Shown: positions 9,846 through 21,400, numbered from the stretch's first letter. The stretch: DNA of 29,240 nt from Isoetes engelmannii (GCA_011763485.2 JAANSK020016689.1:1-29240), one strand, 5' to 3'. Notes: generated by a model not told the origin, from the sequence alone. Numbers and translations are program-made.

Positions 9846-10124
9846 CTAGCCTCGGCGGCCCATGGGTAGCTGCAACTTTCTTTCCAATTGCTGTGAGATA
9901 GAAGCATAATTATTATTTTGCTTCTTAGAGGTAGACTTCATCTTTCTTCTTGGTCCTGACTTGCTTGAATCGACTTCGTCTTTCTTTTTTACATGTGCAT
10001 GCAAGTCTTCTTTATCATGCCTAGTCCTTTTTTTCCTTTCCCACTCAACCTGGTATTGTCCTAGCTTTGCCTTTATTTGATTCTCTATATGTTCGAGAAC
10101 AGTCTGAGGAAAGTCTCGGGAATA
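9846..10124 (-). pseudogene. Lys/Arg-rich open segment of the unknown gene
   Basis: The minus strand is open for 92 codons between a TGA (10125-10127) and a TAG (9846-9848). It has no ATG near its beginning, so it would be an internal or terminal exon. It carries FPQTVLEHIENQIKAKLGQY, then WERKKRTRHDKEDLHAHVKK, then SKSGPRRKMKSTSKKQ: a helical piece followed by a strongly basic tail that could be a nuclear localisation segment (inference). The reading continues in other frames on both sides. Confidence 0.3.
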
Positions 10125-10715
10125 TCATCTTAGAGAAATTCACGTGTACCAGTCCATGTGTACTCTGGCATTCTAAAACAATCTCCCCCATAAATGCACT
10201 CGTCGTCTCTAAAGTACACATAGGCTCTTTCACTTTTATCTACATCTTTTTCTCGGCAAAGGCCATCACCCTTACTGCCTCTCACTGATTGTACTCCATA
10301 GAGTCTAATCCAAAATCTACAAGGGTGTAGTTTGCCCTATTGGCATTCAACTTATAACGAATTTGGGTATAACATCAAATAATGCACAAATTCATTACTT
10401 AGAGAAATTTGGTTTTCTCATTGAGAACGACATAGGCCATGGAGAACCTATAGAAACAAAAATCTAGTCCACATTGACCAGTTTTCACCTCACACGAACG
10501 CTTTAATCAAAGGAATAATCTTCATCGCGGGAAATGTGAACTGACGGATATCTATATGGTGAGGGAACACTAATTACTATGTCAGTTTTACTAAAACAAA
10601 TAGTTCAACCGATCGGCGCGGCGATTTTTTCGGAATAAAAAAACAATAATTTCCAAAGGCAATGAAGGTCATTCAGAAGTGAGGCACCCTTCTGAGAAGG
10701 CGAAATTAACTACAG

Positions 10716-10735
10716 AAGATCGTGGTCACGATCTT
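10716..10735. repeat. 20-bp near-perfect palindrome
   Basis: AAGATCGTG and CACGATCTT are perfect inverted 9-mers separated by GT. A smaller palindrome (CCTTCTGAGAAGG) lies about 30 bp upstream. Confidence 0.7.
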
Positions 10736-10873
10736 GTGGAATACATAAAGAAAAGAAAATTAAAGTATAAAAATATAAAGCCTACAAAGTGATGGAAGAG
10801 CAACAATATTTTCATATTCATATACGTATTTCCGCATCAAAGTTACAGTACATAAGAATACAAATCTATAGAT

Positions 10874-11344
10874 TCATGTGAAATAAGGTGGTGTCTTCAT
10901 GTGGAGATAAGGGCTTTTTGGTAAGCTAGGCTGCTTGTCATGATCGCCGCAATGCTTTTACTGAGTCTCTTGCATTGACTCTGGGATGATTCTGAGCTCT
11001 TTCTCCATTCTAGCCATGTGTTGAGCTCCAATTGCAATGGTCTGAGTAGTATCCATTTCCTTATAGCCTGTGGTAATAGGGGTATCGATCTCTATTGCAA
11101 TGGCCAGCTACTTCACATGCTCTTCCCCATAAGACTCAGTACTCTTTTCTGTGCCAAGCAATTCGTGTTGCAACGCCCCAGCAAATTGAGCTGAGTCTGC
11201 CCCGTCAAACTCAGCAGCACATAGTTTCTTTTTCTACTTCGGCCATTCCTCGGCCACGCCGAATGAAAGCGGAGGTTTCTTCAATTTCTTAGAAGGTGTG
11301 CCAGCAACCTCGACTTTGCTTGCAGAGGCCTCTGGCCATGCCAT
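10874..11344 (-). pseudogene. 157-codon reading frame with three internal stops
   Basis: Part of the decayed region above, listed separately because it needs no frameshift. From the ATG at 11344 to the TGA at 10874 the only interruptions are TAG at codon 37, TAG at codon 79 and TAA at codon 129. Segments between them read KKLKKPPLSFGVAEEWPK, FDGADSAQFAGALQHELLG and HMARMEKELRIIPESMQE, which look coding. The absence of indels alongside three point-mutation stops suggests relatively recent inactivation. The function is unknown. Confidence 0.4.
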
Positions 11345-13440
11345 CTTCTCTAGAGTTTCTATGAACGATTTCAAAAAAAACGGCAGACTTTATTGTCAAA
11401 CTCAAAAGCCACGTTGTGGTTTTTCTGCATTGAGGCTACTCTAGAAGTTGTACCCGAAGAGAAAAAAATCAAGTACACACTCGTCCAATGGAGCAAGTAC
11501 CTTTACCATATTATACACGTAGACATCTTCGCTCGAGTCTTGTGAACAAAATCGCCTTCCATAGCTACCCAAGAAAACTTGGGTTTTCCAATAAAATACT
11601 CCAAGTATTTTTTTCTTTGTCTTTGCATATATTCGTTGCCCGTTATCTCGTACTTGGAAGGGGAGTGCTTTTAGGTGCATGTGTAACCTGCAAGACGAAG
11701 CTCCAATTGTGACTGCGCTGGGTATGACACGAGCCTCACTTCTGTTGATAAACATGTGCATTACATAGTATTGGAATTCTTTTACGCTTCTCTTGTTTAC
11801 CTATCCCTGTTCTTCATAAGCTTCGACGGACACATGTGAACCACCTTGAACTTGGCTTTGACTGTATACACATTTAGAAAGATGAACATATCTGAGAAAC
11901 ATAGCAATATGATACACTTTGGCTGTAGTTATGACCGCAATTCTACCAAATAAATCGAGATATTTCTTTACATCCCACACTGTAGCGAAGGTGCGCATGT
12001 CAATGAAGGGTGAGAGCATGCTAGGGTGTGCCAAAACAGTACCGGTAGTTTTTGAGTACTTTTCTGCAAGTACTTAATTGATATTAAAAGTACCTAAATC
12101 AAAGTAATATAAGGACGATGTCTTAGAGAACTTTCCATATCACCCATTATGATGAGCATGAAGCAATATCGACATATGTGAGTACCCAGCGGATATTTTA
12201 GGTAGGTCCCAAAAAAGGTACACCTAACATGCTGTAACCCTGAAGACCATGGTAACATTCTCGACGATAGGTGTTGACACTGGAATACCTTAGTAACAAG
12301 ATGCACCATATTCCTATTGAATTCCAAATCTTAGCTTCATCTGGCTTAATAATAGATCTAATAGCCTCTAAAAAAGCACGAGGAATATTACCTTGGACAT
12401 TTTCTTTGTTATAACTGGACTTCACGTAATCAAAATCAGTATTTGCAATCTCCAGAAGTCTCTGTTCGTTGAATTCTGGGAAATTGCATAATAGCTCTTC
12501 GAAATCAGCGTATTGTTTCTTAGATACACTATTTTGCATAAGACAATACTTCATGATGCATGAGACTGAGCGTCCTGATATTTAGGGCTTGCTGCTTGCA
12601 ATCAATGCGTCCTGCATATCTTGGTTGTACCTTAAGGAAGGTCTTCCCCTCTAAATTTTGTCCATTAATTGGGAAACCTCTGCATTATTCATACCTTTGA
12701 GATATCTCAAAAAGTTTTTACTGAAGAAACCTGATCATTAACCAACTTTTCTGCCACCCATTTGTTTATAAGTTGCATCAGTTTCGACCACGGCCCTTCC
12801 TGCATAAAGATGAACTGTTATTTTTAAACTTTTTGACCTTCAACATGGTGGCGGCGACTTCGGCAGACTCCTAAATACAAATGCCGGTCAGGATAACAAC
12901 AACGATAATTTCAATCACTATGGGACTTAACGTACCTTTCAAGCTTATGTGATGGTTGTGCTGGTTGGTCCTCTGGTGCGCACCCATATGCTTTATGCTG
13001 ATACCTTAATTGCTGCAATTTTTTTATCAAAGGCTCTTTATACATAGTATTAGCAATAATCATATTGCATCGAATTGAAAACTGAAAGGTTTTTATTCAG
13101 CACACAAGTTCTTCTTCTGGCATATGCTTTTGAAAATTCCATGCGTTGCTCCAGTTCGCTAACTATTGTACAAAGTATTTGTGCAGATACTACGATTTCC
13201 AGAAATTACAAAGAATGTTTTCCCATCGAGATCCTCTAGCTTGGACCAAGTCGCCCACTGCCTGTAAGTTATAAGTAATTCAGTGCTTTTAGTGGTAGCA
13301 ATAAATAAGTACTGAAAGTGCTTACCATATGATAGGGTCAAAGGGGATGACATCAACCGGAGTAAGGACTTCAGTAGAACATGTTTTGAAACTCTTAATT
13401 GATGGAGTCAGCAATGGTTGGAAGCTCCTTAGGCTCGGAT

Positions 13441-14229
13441 AGCTCAGCAAGGATAGTCAGGGGAACTACGGAACTCTTCTTTTCCACGACATGCAGACAA
13501 TTTTTGGTAAATAGGCATAAATTTTTTCGTCTATCGCCTTTAGTTTGTGGTATTGCCTAGGACATGTTAGTAACTTTTCAAATTTTGTACGTTGACAATG
13601 ACAGTGTAGTTATTACAAACAAAAGTTAAACCCATAAAAGCCCCACATTATATCCAGTTGGTTGAGATAGTGATTGTTCCTTTGGCTCCATTTTGGTCCG
13701 TCCAAAGGATACTAATTTGGAACTCAAATTTGGAAATTCAATTTGGATTTTTGGAAGGCATTTCAAACCAAAGGCAATTGAGGATCTTGTCGGGGCACCT
13801 AGCAACAATATCCACATCCGAGATAATGGCTATGGACTCTAAGCCGAGGCGCCTAATAGCCCCTACCCACAACTGAGATTAATGGCTATGGATTCCAAGT
13901 CGAGACACCCAATATTTCGCATGTTTTGATGAAAGTCGGAGAGGTTAGCAATTGTTCGTCTCGGAAGCATTCAAACGACTTTAAATATTGTTTACCTGTC
14001 GTTTGTTAGTGTGATTGCCTCCTTATAGCAGCGTGTTGTTGTCATCCAATAATAATGACAAATAAGCCATTTTTCATCTGAAAAGAAATGCCGAATCTGA
14101 ATAGGCATTGTAATAATGATCCTCGCAAAAGTTTTGGTGTCAATTGTCACAGTTCTATAGTGTGACAGCTAACGAGAGAGGTTAGCATTTGTTCGTCTTT
14201 GAACGATTCAAAATATATGGTATTCCATA
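13441..14229. other. Intergenic with short tandem and dispersed repeats
   Basis: A 55-bp imperfect tandem pair lies at 13820-13874 and 13875-13918 (GAGAT.AATGGCTATGGA…). A second direct pair of about 37 bp (GAGAGGTTAGCA.TTGTTCGTCT…) lies at 13939-13975 and 14176-14212. A short inverted pair, TGTCACA…TGTGACA, occurs at about 14147-14166. No coding region was supported. This may be decayed flank of the Harbinger-like copy to its right. Confidence 0.55.
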
Positions 14230-15253
14230 ATGAGAACAAGTTAAGGATTTACTTGTAGTCTTGAATTTTCTTGTAGTCAGCATAGAGCTTGTCCCATTTG
14301 CTTATACAGCAGCAGAAGGACGGGTGTACCCAAGCTCATTGAGATAGAATGCAATCGATTGCCAACGCTCTTTCTTCATTCGTGTTCTTGTACCCAAACT
14401 CATTGAGATAGAATGCAATCGATTGCCAATGCTCTTTCTTCATTCATGTTCTTTTTTGTGGACCTCCATTCATAATTTCATCCCATTCCCTTCTCTGAGC
14501 TGCAATTAAGGCAAGAACTTGACATTCTACCCAATCTTCTTTCTTAGATCTCCCTTTCTTATTCTGTTTCTATGTAGGTTCTTGTTGGGATTGCACATCT
14601 TCATTGTTTTGCATGGAACTATGTTCAAAGAATGTTGGCGAGACAAGTCGAATCTCACAAGGGTTGCAACAGAGAATTGATAAGGAGTTTGAGGAGTATC
14701 AAGTTCTTGGTAGTTATGTTGAACAAAGTTACCAGCTTCATATTCACCAGGTTCAATTTCACCATCAGATGACAAAGATATAGGGCGACCTGATAAGCAC
14801 GGACAATCAGGAGGTGGACGAGGGGTGTCTTTAGTTCTGAAACTTTCAGGATGAGGATGCAGTACTTGACGGGGTGAACCATTTGAAGATATAAAAGGAG
14901 TTTGTGATAGAATTGAGGAACGAATTGCAAATGGAATACTACCTGGTGGCATTGGAGGATGAATTGGCTGAAATCCTCGCCGATCATTTGGTCTATAGCA
15001 TTACTGCATCTTGATTGTAGAGCTTCTTCTGTGCAATACCTTCTCCAAAACACCGAAATGTGTCTTCTGCAATACCGAAATGGTTCCCGGGCTTTAAAAC
15101 GTTCATATTTCTAGACGAACAAGAGATATGCCAAGTCCTAAAAAAAACTCAGGTGTCGTCATCCTTGAAATCCCTATTGATAGGAACACTTCCATCCAAT
15201 GCAGAAGCGGTTCAACGGGACTCCATCCCTGTCAAAGCATCGCATGTGACCCC
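14230..15253 (-). mobile_element. PIF/Harbinger-like element, left copy (partial)
   Basis: Read on the minus strand from 15253, it matches the first part of the element at 15263-18049 over about 0.95 kb. It carries the N-terminal part of the trihelix ORF in good order: PPMPPGSIPFAIRSSILSQT, a proline-rich segment, the acidic stretch DGEIEPGEYEAGNFVQHNYQ, then VLALIAAQRREWDEIMNGGP. The frame is broken near 14530 and again by a 64-bp tandem duplication inside the DNA-binding domain (14326-14453). A 1-nt deletion also occurs near 14305 relative to the right copy. The outer end has the TIR-like GGGTCACATG (minus strand). Homology to the right copy stops near 14230, so its transposase half is absent. 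Confidence 0.7.
14326..14453. repeat. 64-bp tandem duplication
   Basis: Units 14326-14389 and 14390-14453 differ at only a few positions; both start GTACCCAA and contain GAATGCAATCGATTGCCAA. The right-hand Harbinger copy has a single unit here, so the duplication arose in the left copy and disrupts its trihelix domain. Confidence 0.9.
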
Positions 15254-15499
15254 TCTCACTACGGGATCATGTGACCCGACTCTGATAGGAATTCGTGCCA
15301 TCGGCTTCTGCATCGGATGCAAGTGGTCCCCTCAATAGGGATTTCAAAGATGGCGATACTTGAAATTTTTTTTAGGACTTGGCACATCTCTTGTCCGTCC
15401 AAAAATATGAACGTTTGAAAGCCCGGGAACCATTTCGGTATTGCAGAAGAGGTATTTCGGTGTTTTGGAGAAGCTGTTGCACAGAAGAAGCTCTGCAAT

Positions 15500-16825
15500 G
15501 AAGATGCAGCAACGCTATAGACCAAATGATCGGCGAGAATTTCAGACAATTCGTCCCCCAATGCCACCAGGTTTGCAATTCGTTCTATATCTTCAAATGA
15601 TTCACCACGTCAAGTACTGCATCCTCATCTTGAAATTTTTGGAACCCGCCTCGTCCACCTTCTGATTCTCCGTGGTTATCGGGTTGCCCTATATCTTTGC
15701 CATCTGACGGTGAAGTTGAACCTGATGAATATGAAATTGGTAACTTTGTTCAACATAACTACCAAGAACTTGATACTCCTCAAACTCTTTCAATTCTCTG
15801 TTGCAACCCCTTGTGAGATTCCATTTGGCTCGCCAACATTCTTTGAAGATAGTTCCATGCAAAGCAATGAAGACGTACAGTCCCAACAAGAACCTACACA
15901 GAAACTGAATAAGGAAGGGAGATCTAAGAAAGAAGATCAGGTAAAATGTCAAGTTCTTGCCTTAGTTGCAACTAAGTGAAAGGAATGGGATGAAACTATG
16001 AATAATACTAATACTAATGGGTTTTAACTGTGGAGGTCCACAAAAAAGAACACGAACGAAGAAAGAGCATTGGCAATCGATTGCATTTTATCTCAATGAG
16101 CTTGGGTACACCCGTTCTTCTGCTGCTTGTATAAGCAAATGGGACCAGCTCTATGCTGACTACAAGAAAATTTGAGAGACAAGCAAGTCCTTAACTTGTT
16201 TTCATTCTTAGCAGGGTACTTTTTTCCTATGTAATGAATATGTTTGTAGGCCAACCAGTGGCAATGTAGATTACCGGTATGCTGATGCATCCGAGAGAAA
16301 AGAGAAGAAACTCCCAGTTCTTTTCTCTAGAAGAGTGTTCAATGAAATGGATTCATGGCTAGCAAGCAGTAGAGCTGTTGATCCAGGTGACCTCATTGCC
16401 GATTTCTCCACATGCAACAAAATGGCAGGGCTTCAAGGTTTGTAAATTGTCTTCAATTCATATATTTTAAAAGCCGGGTCAAGATACTAATGTATTTGTG
16501 GCCTATTTTCTACTAGGTGATGATGATGATGAGGACGTAGCAGAAGGCGTGCCGGCATCATCAGATACTCAATCAACCAAATTGGCACCGGATACAACAG
16601 GAAAGAAAAAGGCAAAGGCTTCCAACAGAGGGTCCTTTTGAAAAAATGCAGAAAGGACAAGTTCAATTGTTCAAGAAATTGCAAAAAACAACTATGGAAT
16701 CAATTTCTTCTATTCTACAAGCAAATGCAGAACGGTTTAGTCAAATCATCGAGGTCACAAAACAAATTCAAAGTCATATGGGAGATATAGCTGGAAGGTT
16801 GAAGCATCTTTGTGAAAAAGAGTAG
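15500..16825 (+). pseudogene. Trihelix / Myb-SANT-like transposon protein, broken
   Basis: This is the accessory DNA-binding protein of PIF/Harbinger elements, which helps transposase reach the element ends. Visible in order are RPNDRREFQTIRPPMPPG, a deleted linker relative to the left copy, DGEVEPDEYEIGNFVQHNYQ, and the trihelix core (VLALVATK, KEWDETM, WQSIAFYLNELGY, AACISKWDQLYADYKKI at about 15950-16170). A likely intron follows, then RRVFNEMDSWLASSRAVDPG (16330-16390), a second intron (GTTTGT..CTACTAG), an Asp-rich linker, and a coiled C-terminus ending HLCEKE and TAG. Lesions are a TGA after VATK, a stop after NTNGF, a TGA after YKKI, and a frameshift near 16640. Assignment as a transposon protein rests on the flanking transposase. 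Confidence 0.65.
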
Positions 16826-17079
16826 TCTGCTGCAGTCTTACGACAACAACTAAATTGTCTTATTTTATTGCTTTGTTTTTTTACGATTTCTTTACTGTAA
16901 GACATCAGTTTAATTTATGAAATCAGTTTTATGTTGGCATTAAACAGACTATTGTGGACGAGAATAGGTGAAGCCTTTGAAATTTTCAGATTATCGTGAT
17001 GATTAAATTGTTTATGTTGTGATGTAATTAGATGTAATTGCGCACATTTATCCTTTGATACTGCAAAATTAGTTTATGC

Positions 17080-17806
17080 CTATAACAAATCCAGATATAA
17101 TGTAAACAGAATGTGGTCAATCATCATTGGTTGATCAGTCACATCCACAAAGCCTCCATTGAGCAAATTTTTGAGCAGTAAGCATAGCCTCAAGAAAAGC
17201 TGTACCTCGGCAAACTCAAAACATAGTCCATGACAGTATCTCGAAATGCATCCAAATGTTTCTGAAACTCCACCCCAAGAATCACCGCTAGCCAAATTGC
17301 GAAGGGCCAATGCTACTTGTTTCTCAACTGATATATACATTCCCATAATTGTGTTCAGACCTGGAGGTGGATACTTCTGCAACTCCTCTTCTACCAAGCT
17401 GCAAACATACTTATTCTACCAAGCTGCAAACATACTTAAAGGTTGGAACAGACAACCTAAAAAACTCTTTCCACCTCAATGGATCATTGTGCGTAGCATC
17501 ACGGCCAAACATTTTCCACCAATGTAAAGATCTAGGTTTGATATAATAAGGACCTATCTCTCTCCCTTTCAGATCTTTTAAACGCAATTCCTTGTCTATG
17601 AAAAGCAAAATTGCAATACCTACATTTGTCAATTCCAACAAGGATGCCAAGAATGCCTTCTCAAATGAATTCTCCAGAGGAAACATGATTTCTTCATTGT
17701 CTGTTAGTTGCATTGAAGCTAATTGCAAAAGAAGATTTACAATAACTCCAAAAACCTGCACCAGCATTGTACCAAACACCACCAAATTTTGCTTTTCTAG
17801 ATTCAT
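17080..17806 (-). pseudogene. PIF/Harbinger transposase, N-terminal part, broken
   Basis: It reads RSLHWWKMFGRDATHNDPLR, then WKEFFRLSVPTFKYVCSLVE, and in a second frame KYPPPGLNTIMGMYISVEKQ followed by VALALRNLASGDSWGGVSET. This is the conserved region before the DDE domain of Harbinger/HARBI1-type transposases (…F.Y.C.LV…, VE.QVA.AL..LA.GDS…F.). The two frames are joined across a 25-bp tandem duplication (17389-17438). After SRYCHGLCFEFAE a donor-like GTACAG occurs, and the catalytic domain (the GAIDGTH-type region and its later Asp/Glu) is nowhere in the following DNA. It is therefore inactive. Confidence 0.75.
17389..17438. repeat. 25-bp tandem duplication breaking the transposase
   Basis: Units 17389-17413 and 17414-17438 are identical, starting TTCTACCAAGCTGCAAACAT. 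As 25 is not a multiple of three, the duplication shifts the frame exactly where CSLVE changes to the next segment. Confidence 0.9.
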
Positions 17807-18170
17807 AGTTGCAAACCCTTCTCCCGAAACTGAAGCCCAATAGCAACAAAATCTTTTGCTGAAACTTCTCCCAGATTAGAGAGGGATCGGAGAGGAAAAA
17901 AGTGCACCCAACTTTCTCCTCTGGCGCCAAATTTTTTGGCAACGTGGAAATGACGTGGACCATCACTATTGACAGGAATATGTGACCCTACAAAGTTTTC
18001 CCCATTGATGTCAACAGGAAAAATCCTTGTTGACGGGATCATGTGACCCAACTTTTATAATTCTTTTTTTTCTTTTCAAAACTCTTCCGGGTTCAATATA
18101 TACAACTATACAAAACCCTTTTGGCTTTCATGAAAACAAAAAAGAGTTTCTATGTTTTCCAACCCAAATC

Positions 18171-18211
18171 GGGCTGAGATAGTTTGAGCGACAGACCTGA
18201 GTTCGAATCCC
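18171..18211 (+). mobile_element. tRNA-like SINE fragment
   Basis: GGGCTGAGATAGTTTGAGCG resembles a tRNA D-arm/A box, and GAGTTCGAATCCC (18199-18211) is an excellent B box/T-loop. The acceptor stem does not pair, so a functional tRNA gene is unlikely. No tail was found. Confidence 0.4.
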
Positions 18212-18453
18212 TCCTAAAACAAAAAAGTTTTCAAACAAAAGAGTTTTCCCTCCTCATCAAGATGGACGGCTAAAATCGCATCACAATAAAGAAGATAATG
18301 AAGATTCTAGAGTTATGGTTGAAATGTAATCTGATGCAAATTTCTGCAACTATATTCAAGAATGATTGACTTAAAATCCTGATTTTGCAATTCAAATTCT
18401 TAGTCCTATTCTGAACTTATGCAACCATAACCTTAACATCTTCTCTTGATTTG

Positions 18454-21400
18454 TCAAATGCAGGGTAGAAAAGTATTAACCGCTATTGCCTCATTGTGTA
18501 TTTGCTTCAAGATCTCTTCCTGCATCCTTATAGCAAAGTAAGCATTTGCATAACATTTGAACCAACCATCCTTTTATTTTTGAAACAAAGAACCTTACTT
18601 TGATCATTTTTGTGATCTTGCCATCCACCTGCTCAAAAACGGAAATGCCTTAGTGCATTTCCGTATTTCAAAAATGCATAACCAGAAACTACACGATACA
18701 TGTCAAGATGCTACTATGTTCAATAGGAAATATTCCACTAAACTTTCCAAATGCCAAGCTGGCAACTTGTTGTCCTTAACTCTCACTATTTGAAGACACG
18801 AGTCTTTGCACTAAACATGCCACATCACTTTAGCTTCCTTGGAATTCTCTTGACCCAAAGGCGACAAGTATCTCTTGTCTTCAGCATACAGCACACTTGA
18901 ATCTTCACTATATGTTGCACTTCAGTGTCTTCTTAACTCTACCTTTCATATAGTTATATTACCCCTCCGTGTTTCCTAGAGCCATAGAACTTTGTTTCAC
19001 AAAGCTATAGAATGTTTTATTCAGTAGCTTAAGTTGCAGAAAGAAGTCAAGATGCAACAGCATTTGTAGTTTTTCTTAAGATCCATCCATGCTAAGAGTA
19101 CGTACAGCTGAAATGAACATGAAAAATGCTTACTTGTAAATTTAAATTCTCCCATTCACTGTTGCTCCAATTAGCAGGCACAAATCCTACATTCCACGGG
19201 ATTGGCATCTGTATTGATGCCACTGGTTGCATAAACTTGACAGAATCTGCCACGTCATGTTTGAAGCAATTATCATATAAGTTGCAAAAATAAAAAACAT
19301 CAAGACTTGATCATATACTTGTCAAAAAAGCTTCCCGCCAGATTTTGCGTGTCTTCCATAAGGGTGCTTCCTCAATAAGATGAATACCTTTTTTCTTGCA
19401 AATTCTTCATGAGGGACACATGAAACTACTTACTTCGCATGGCAGAAGTGCATATAACACAAGCAATTACACAAACAAAAGCACACAATATGAACAACCT
19501 GTCCATCTCTGCACATTCAATAAACCTTGCAGGCAGATAACTTGCCAGTCAATATTGGCATCACAAATGGCTTCAACATTTACAAGCACCTTGAGTCCCA
19601 ACGCACATTCCCATCTCAAAACCAGGTAAAGGATCAATCTCTTAGTCAACCTATATCAGTGGCAAGTCCAGATCCATTGGGAGAATAGTTTCATGCTAAC
19701 AATCTGCCATCTCAGGTTATAGTTTCAATAAACATACATAACTTTTTAAAAGACTTAAGTTTTCTAGGCCTGTTCATTGACAAGTTTGCAATGGCAGCAT
19801 TTAGAACCTAGTAGGCCATAATGGTTGTGTTAGTCAAGAAAAAATAAGGTATTTTGCACCTCTCAACAAATATAGAAAGCAATGGAATGACAGTTCCTAA
19901 TCCAATATGTGACTACAAAAGGCATCTATTGGAGAGGATAAACCAGATGGCGACGTTGTCTAGTGGAACATAACGCGCAGTTAGACAACCAAGAAAGAGC
20001 CAGATGGGGACATTTTCTAGTAGGGAAAACTCAACATGACATGCAGTTAGGAAATAATGGGAACAGAAAGAAGTTTTCCATCCTCCCCAATAAAATCGGG
20101 ACACTCATTTGGTCTTCTAGTAGCAGAAGTCTTCTTATCTATTCAATTCATATCGATCAAAGATTTGTTTAAGTGCTAATAGCATTGACTTTATTAGAAA
20201 TCCAAAACATAAAAATATAGAATACTTACTCTAATATTAGGTCTCTAATAACACCAGGTAATACCCCATCTTTTAGACTAGCAGTTTGAATAGATAAGTC
20301 TCCAAGTTCACTGGAGGTATTTTTTTCTGATGTGCCATCCCTGAAAAAAATATTGAACGAGTGAGAAGCACCTTCTTTTATCTTGGATTGGAGTTTCACT
20401 CAGGCAACGTACAGAATACCACTAAAATGAGACAGAGATTGATGATGATCCTGGATAAAATCCTGTTTTTGCAGTGTGAGGCAATCCAGCAATCTTGAGC
20501 TATGGATTTAAGAGCTATAAGTTTAATGTCCATATAGAGCTAGTCGAAACAAATTTATCACAAATTACCCATAGTTACGAGACAAATTTAAGAAACCTCT
20601 ATACCAATTTCAAATAAGAGACTACTAAGGAAATAAGGCATGGAATATTGCACATCTTAACTATACACTGAAATGAAATATAACAACTGGTGTGTTCCTC
20701 ATTCATACTACTAGCTTTCAGTCAACCAGAGGAGTAATTGTCCAGAAGTGCAGAAACATATAAGCAGACGAATAAGCCACTTCATAGTTGTTGACCTAAC
20801 ATATATTATAATTCTTATACAAAGAGTACCTGTTTGAAATAACGAAAAGGTTTGTAGTCAGTCCCTCCAAAAGAGCCTCTCCAGTATTTGATAGTACAAC
20901 TTCAGTCGCATGGGCAGGCTTCATTTGCTCCAATACCTGGCGAGAGCTAAAATGAAGAGCGATTGCTGCAAAATTTCATTGCCAAATATACACTGGTGTT
21001 TGATCTATATATTTGAAAATATTTACCAGACCCATGATGATTGTTTGGCAATTGGAAGTGACCGACTCGGACCCATGATAGCTAAGTGTGCCATGTTATA
21101 AGCAGGAGTGTAATTTGATATATGAATATAAAGGTCAAGTGCTTCTGGCTGAATAATGAGACCCCTTTAGGAGACATTGATCCAAGTATCAAATATGTTA
21201 AGCAACTTTACAGAAAATAATGCCTACCTGGGCCCCTGGACAAGCGAGCACACAGATAATCATCTCTTCAGCATCCCTTTTGAATGTCATTGCAGCCTGT
21301 AGTGCCGATCCCAGCGATGGACATATTTTAGTATCAACCAAATGTTGGATAATCCCAGTATCCGATTGTGATGAATGAGCAAGAGAAAACTCCATCAGTG

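Larger units (their letters stand above)
9846..13440 (-). pseudogene. Decayed multi-exon gene of unknown family
   Basis: Read from 13440 downwards, the minus strand gives a series of protein-like segments in one orientation. They include VLTPVDVIPFDPIIW ending at a donor (exon end 13326), followed after an acceptor (…TTACAG at about 13263) by WATWSKLEDLDGKTFFVISG in matching phase. Next come KEPLIKKLQQLRYQHKAYG (donor at 12936), WSKLMQLINKWVAEKLVND (about 12770), and a long segment with NFPEFNEQRLLEIANTDFDY (about 12450). Further on are WDVKKYLDLFGRIAVITTAK (about 11950), FIGKPKFSWVAMEGDFVHKT (about 11560), and a Lys-rich tail (9846-10124). Stops and frame changes separate many segments, so it is not expressible as it stands. 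I recognise no family; a transposon-encoded protein or a dead host gene are both possible. Confidence 0.4.
15263..18049. mobile_element. PIF/Harbinger-like DNA transposon, right copy (defective)
   Basis: GGGATCATGTGACCC stands at both ends (15263-15277 and 18035-18049). The motif is close to its own reverse complement, so it can act as a terminal inverted repeat, and the next bases inward also match weakly (…CCCG then A/T-rich AGGA). Inside are two convergent broken genes: a trihelix DNA-binding protein on + (15500-16825) and the N-terminal part of a Harbinger transposase on - (17080-17806). This two-gene layout is the family's usual content. The catalytic DDE half of the transposase is missing, so the element is not autonomous. 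No clean 3-bp target duplication was found. Confidence 0.65.

Noticed and set aside
14655-15053. 132-codon minus-strand frame as a separate gene
   Set aside because: It is an alternative frame over the trihelix N-terminus, whose proline-rich reading is conserved in the right copy.
15060-15338. 92-codon + strand frame repeated at 15259-15567 on the minus strand
   Set aside because: The two peptides resemble each other only because the arms of the Harbinger palindrome are inverted copies; this is noncoding terminal DNA of the elements.
18171-18211. tRNA gene suggested by a perfect GTTCGAATCC T-loop
   Set aside because: No acceptor or anticodon stem pairs around it; better described as a SINE-like fragment.
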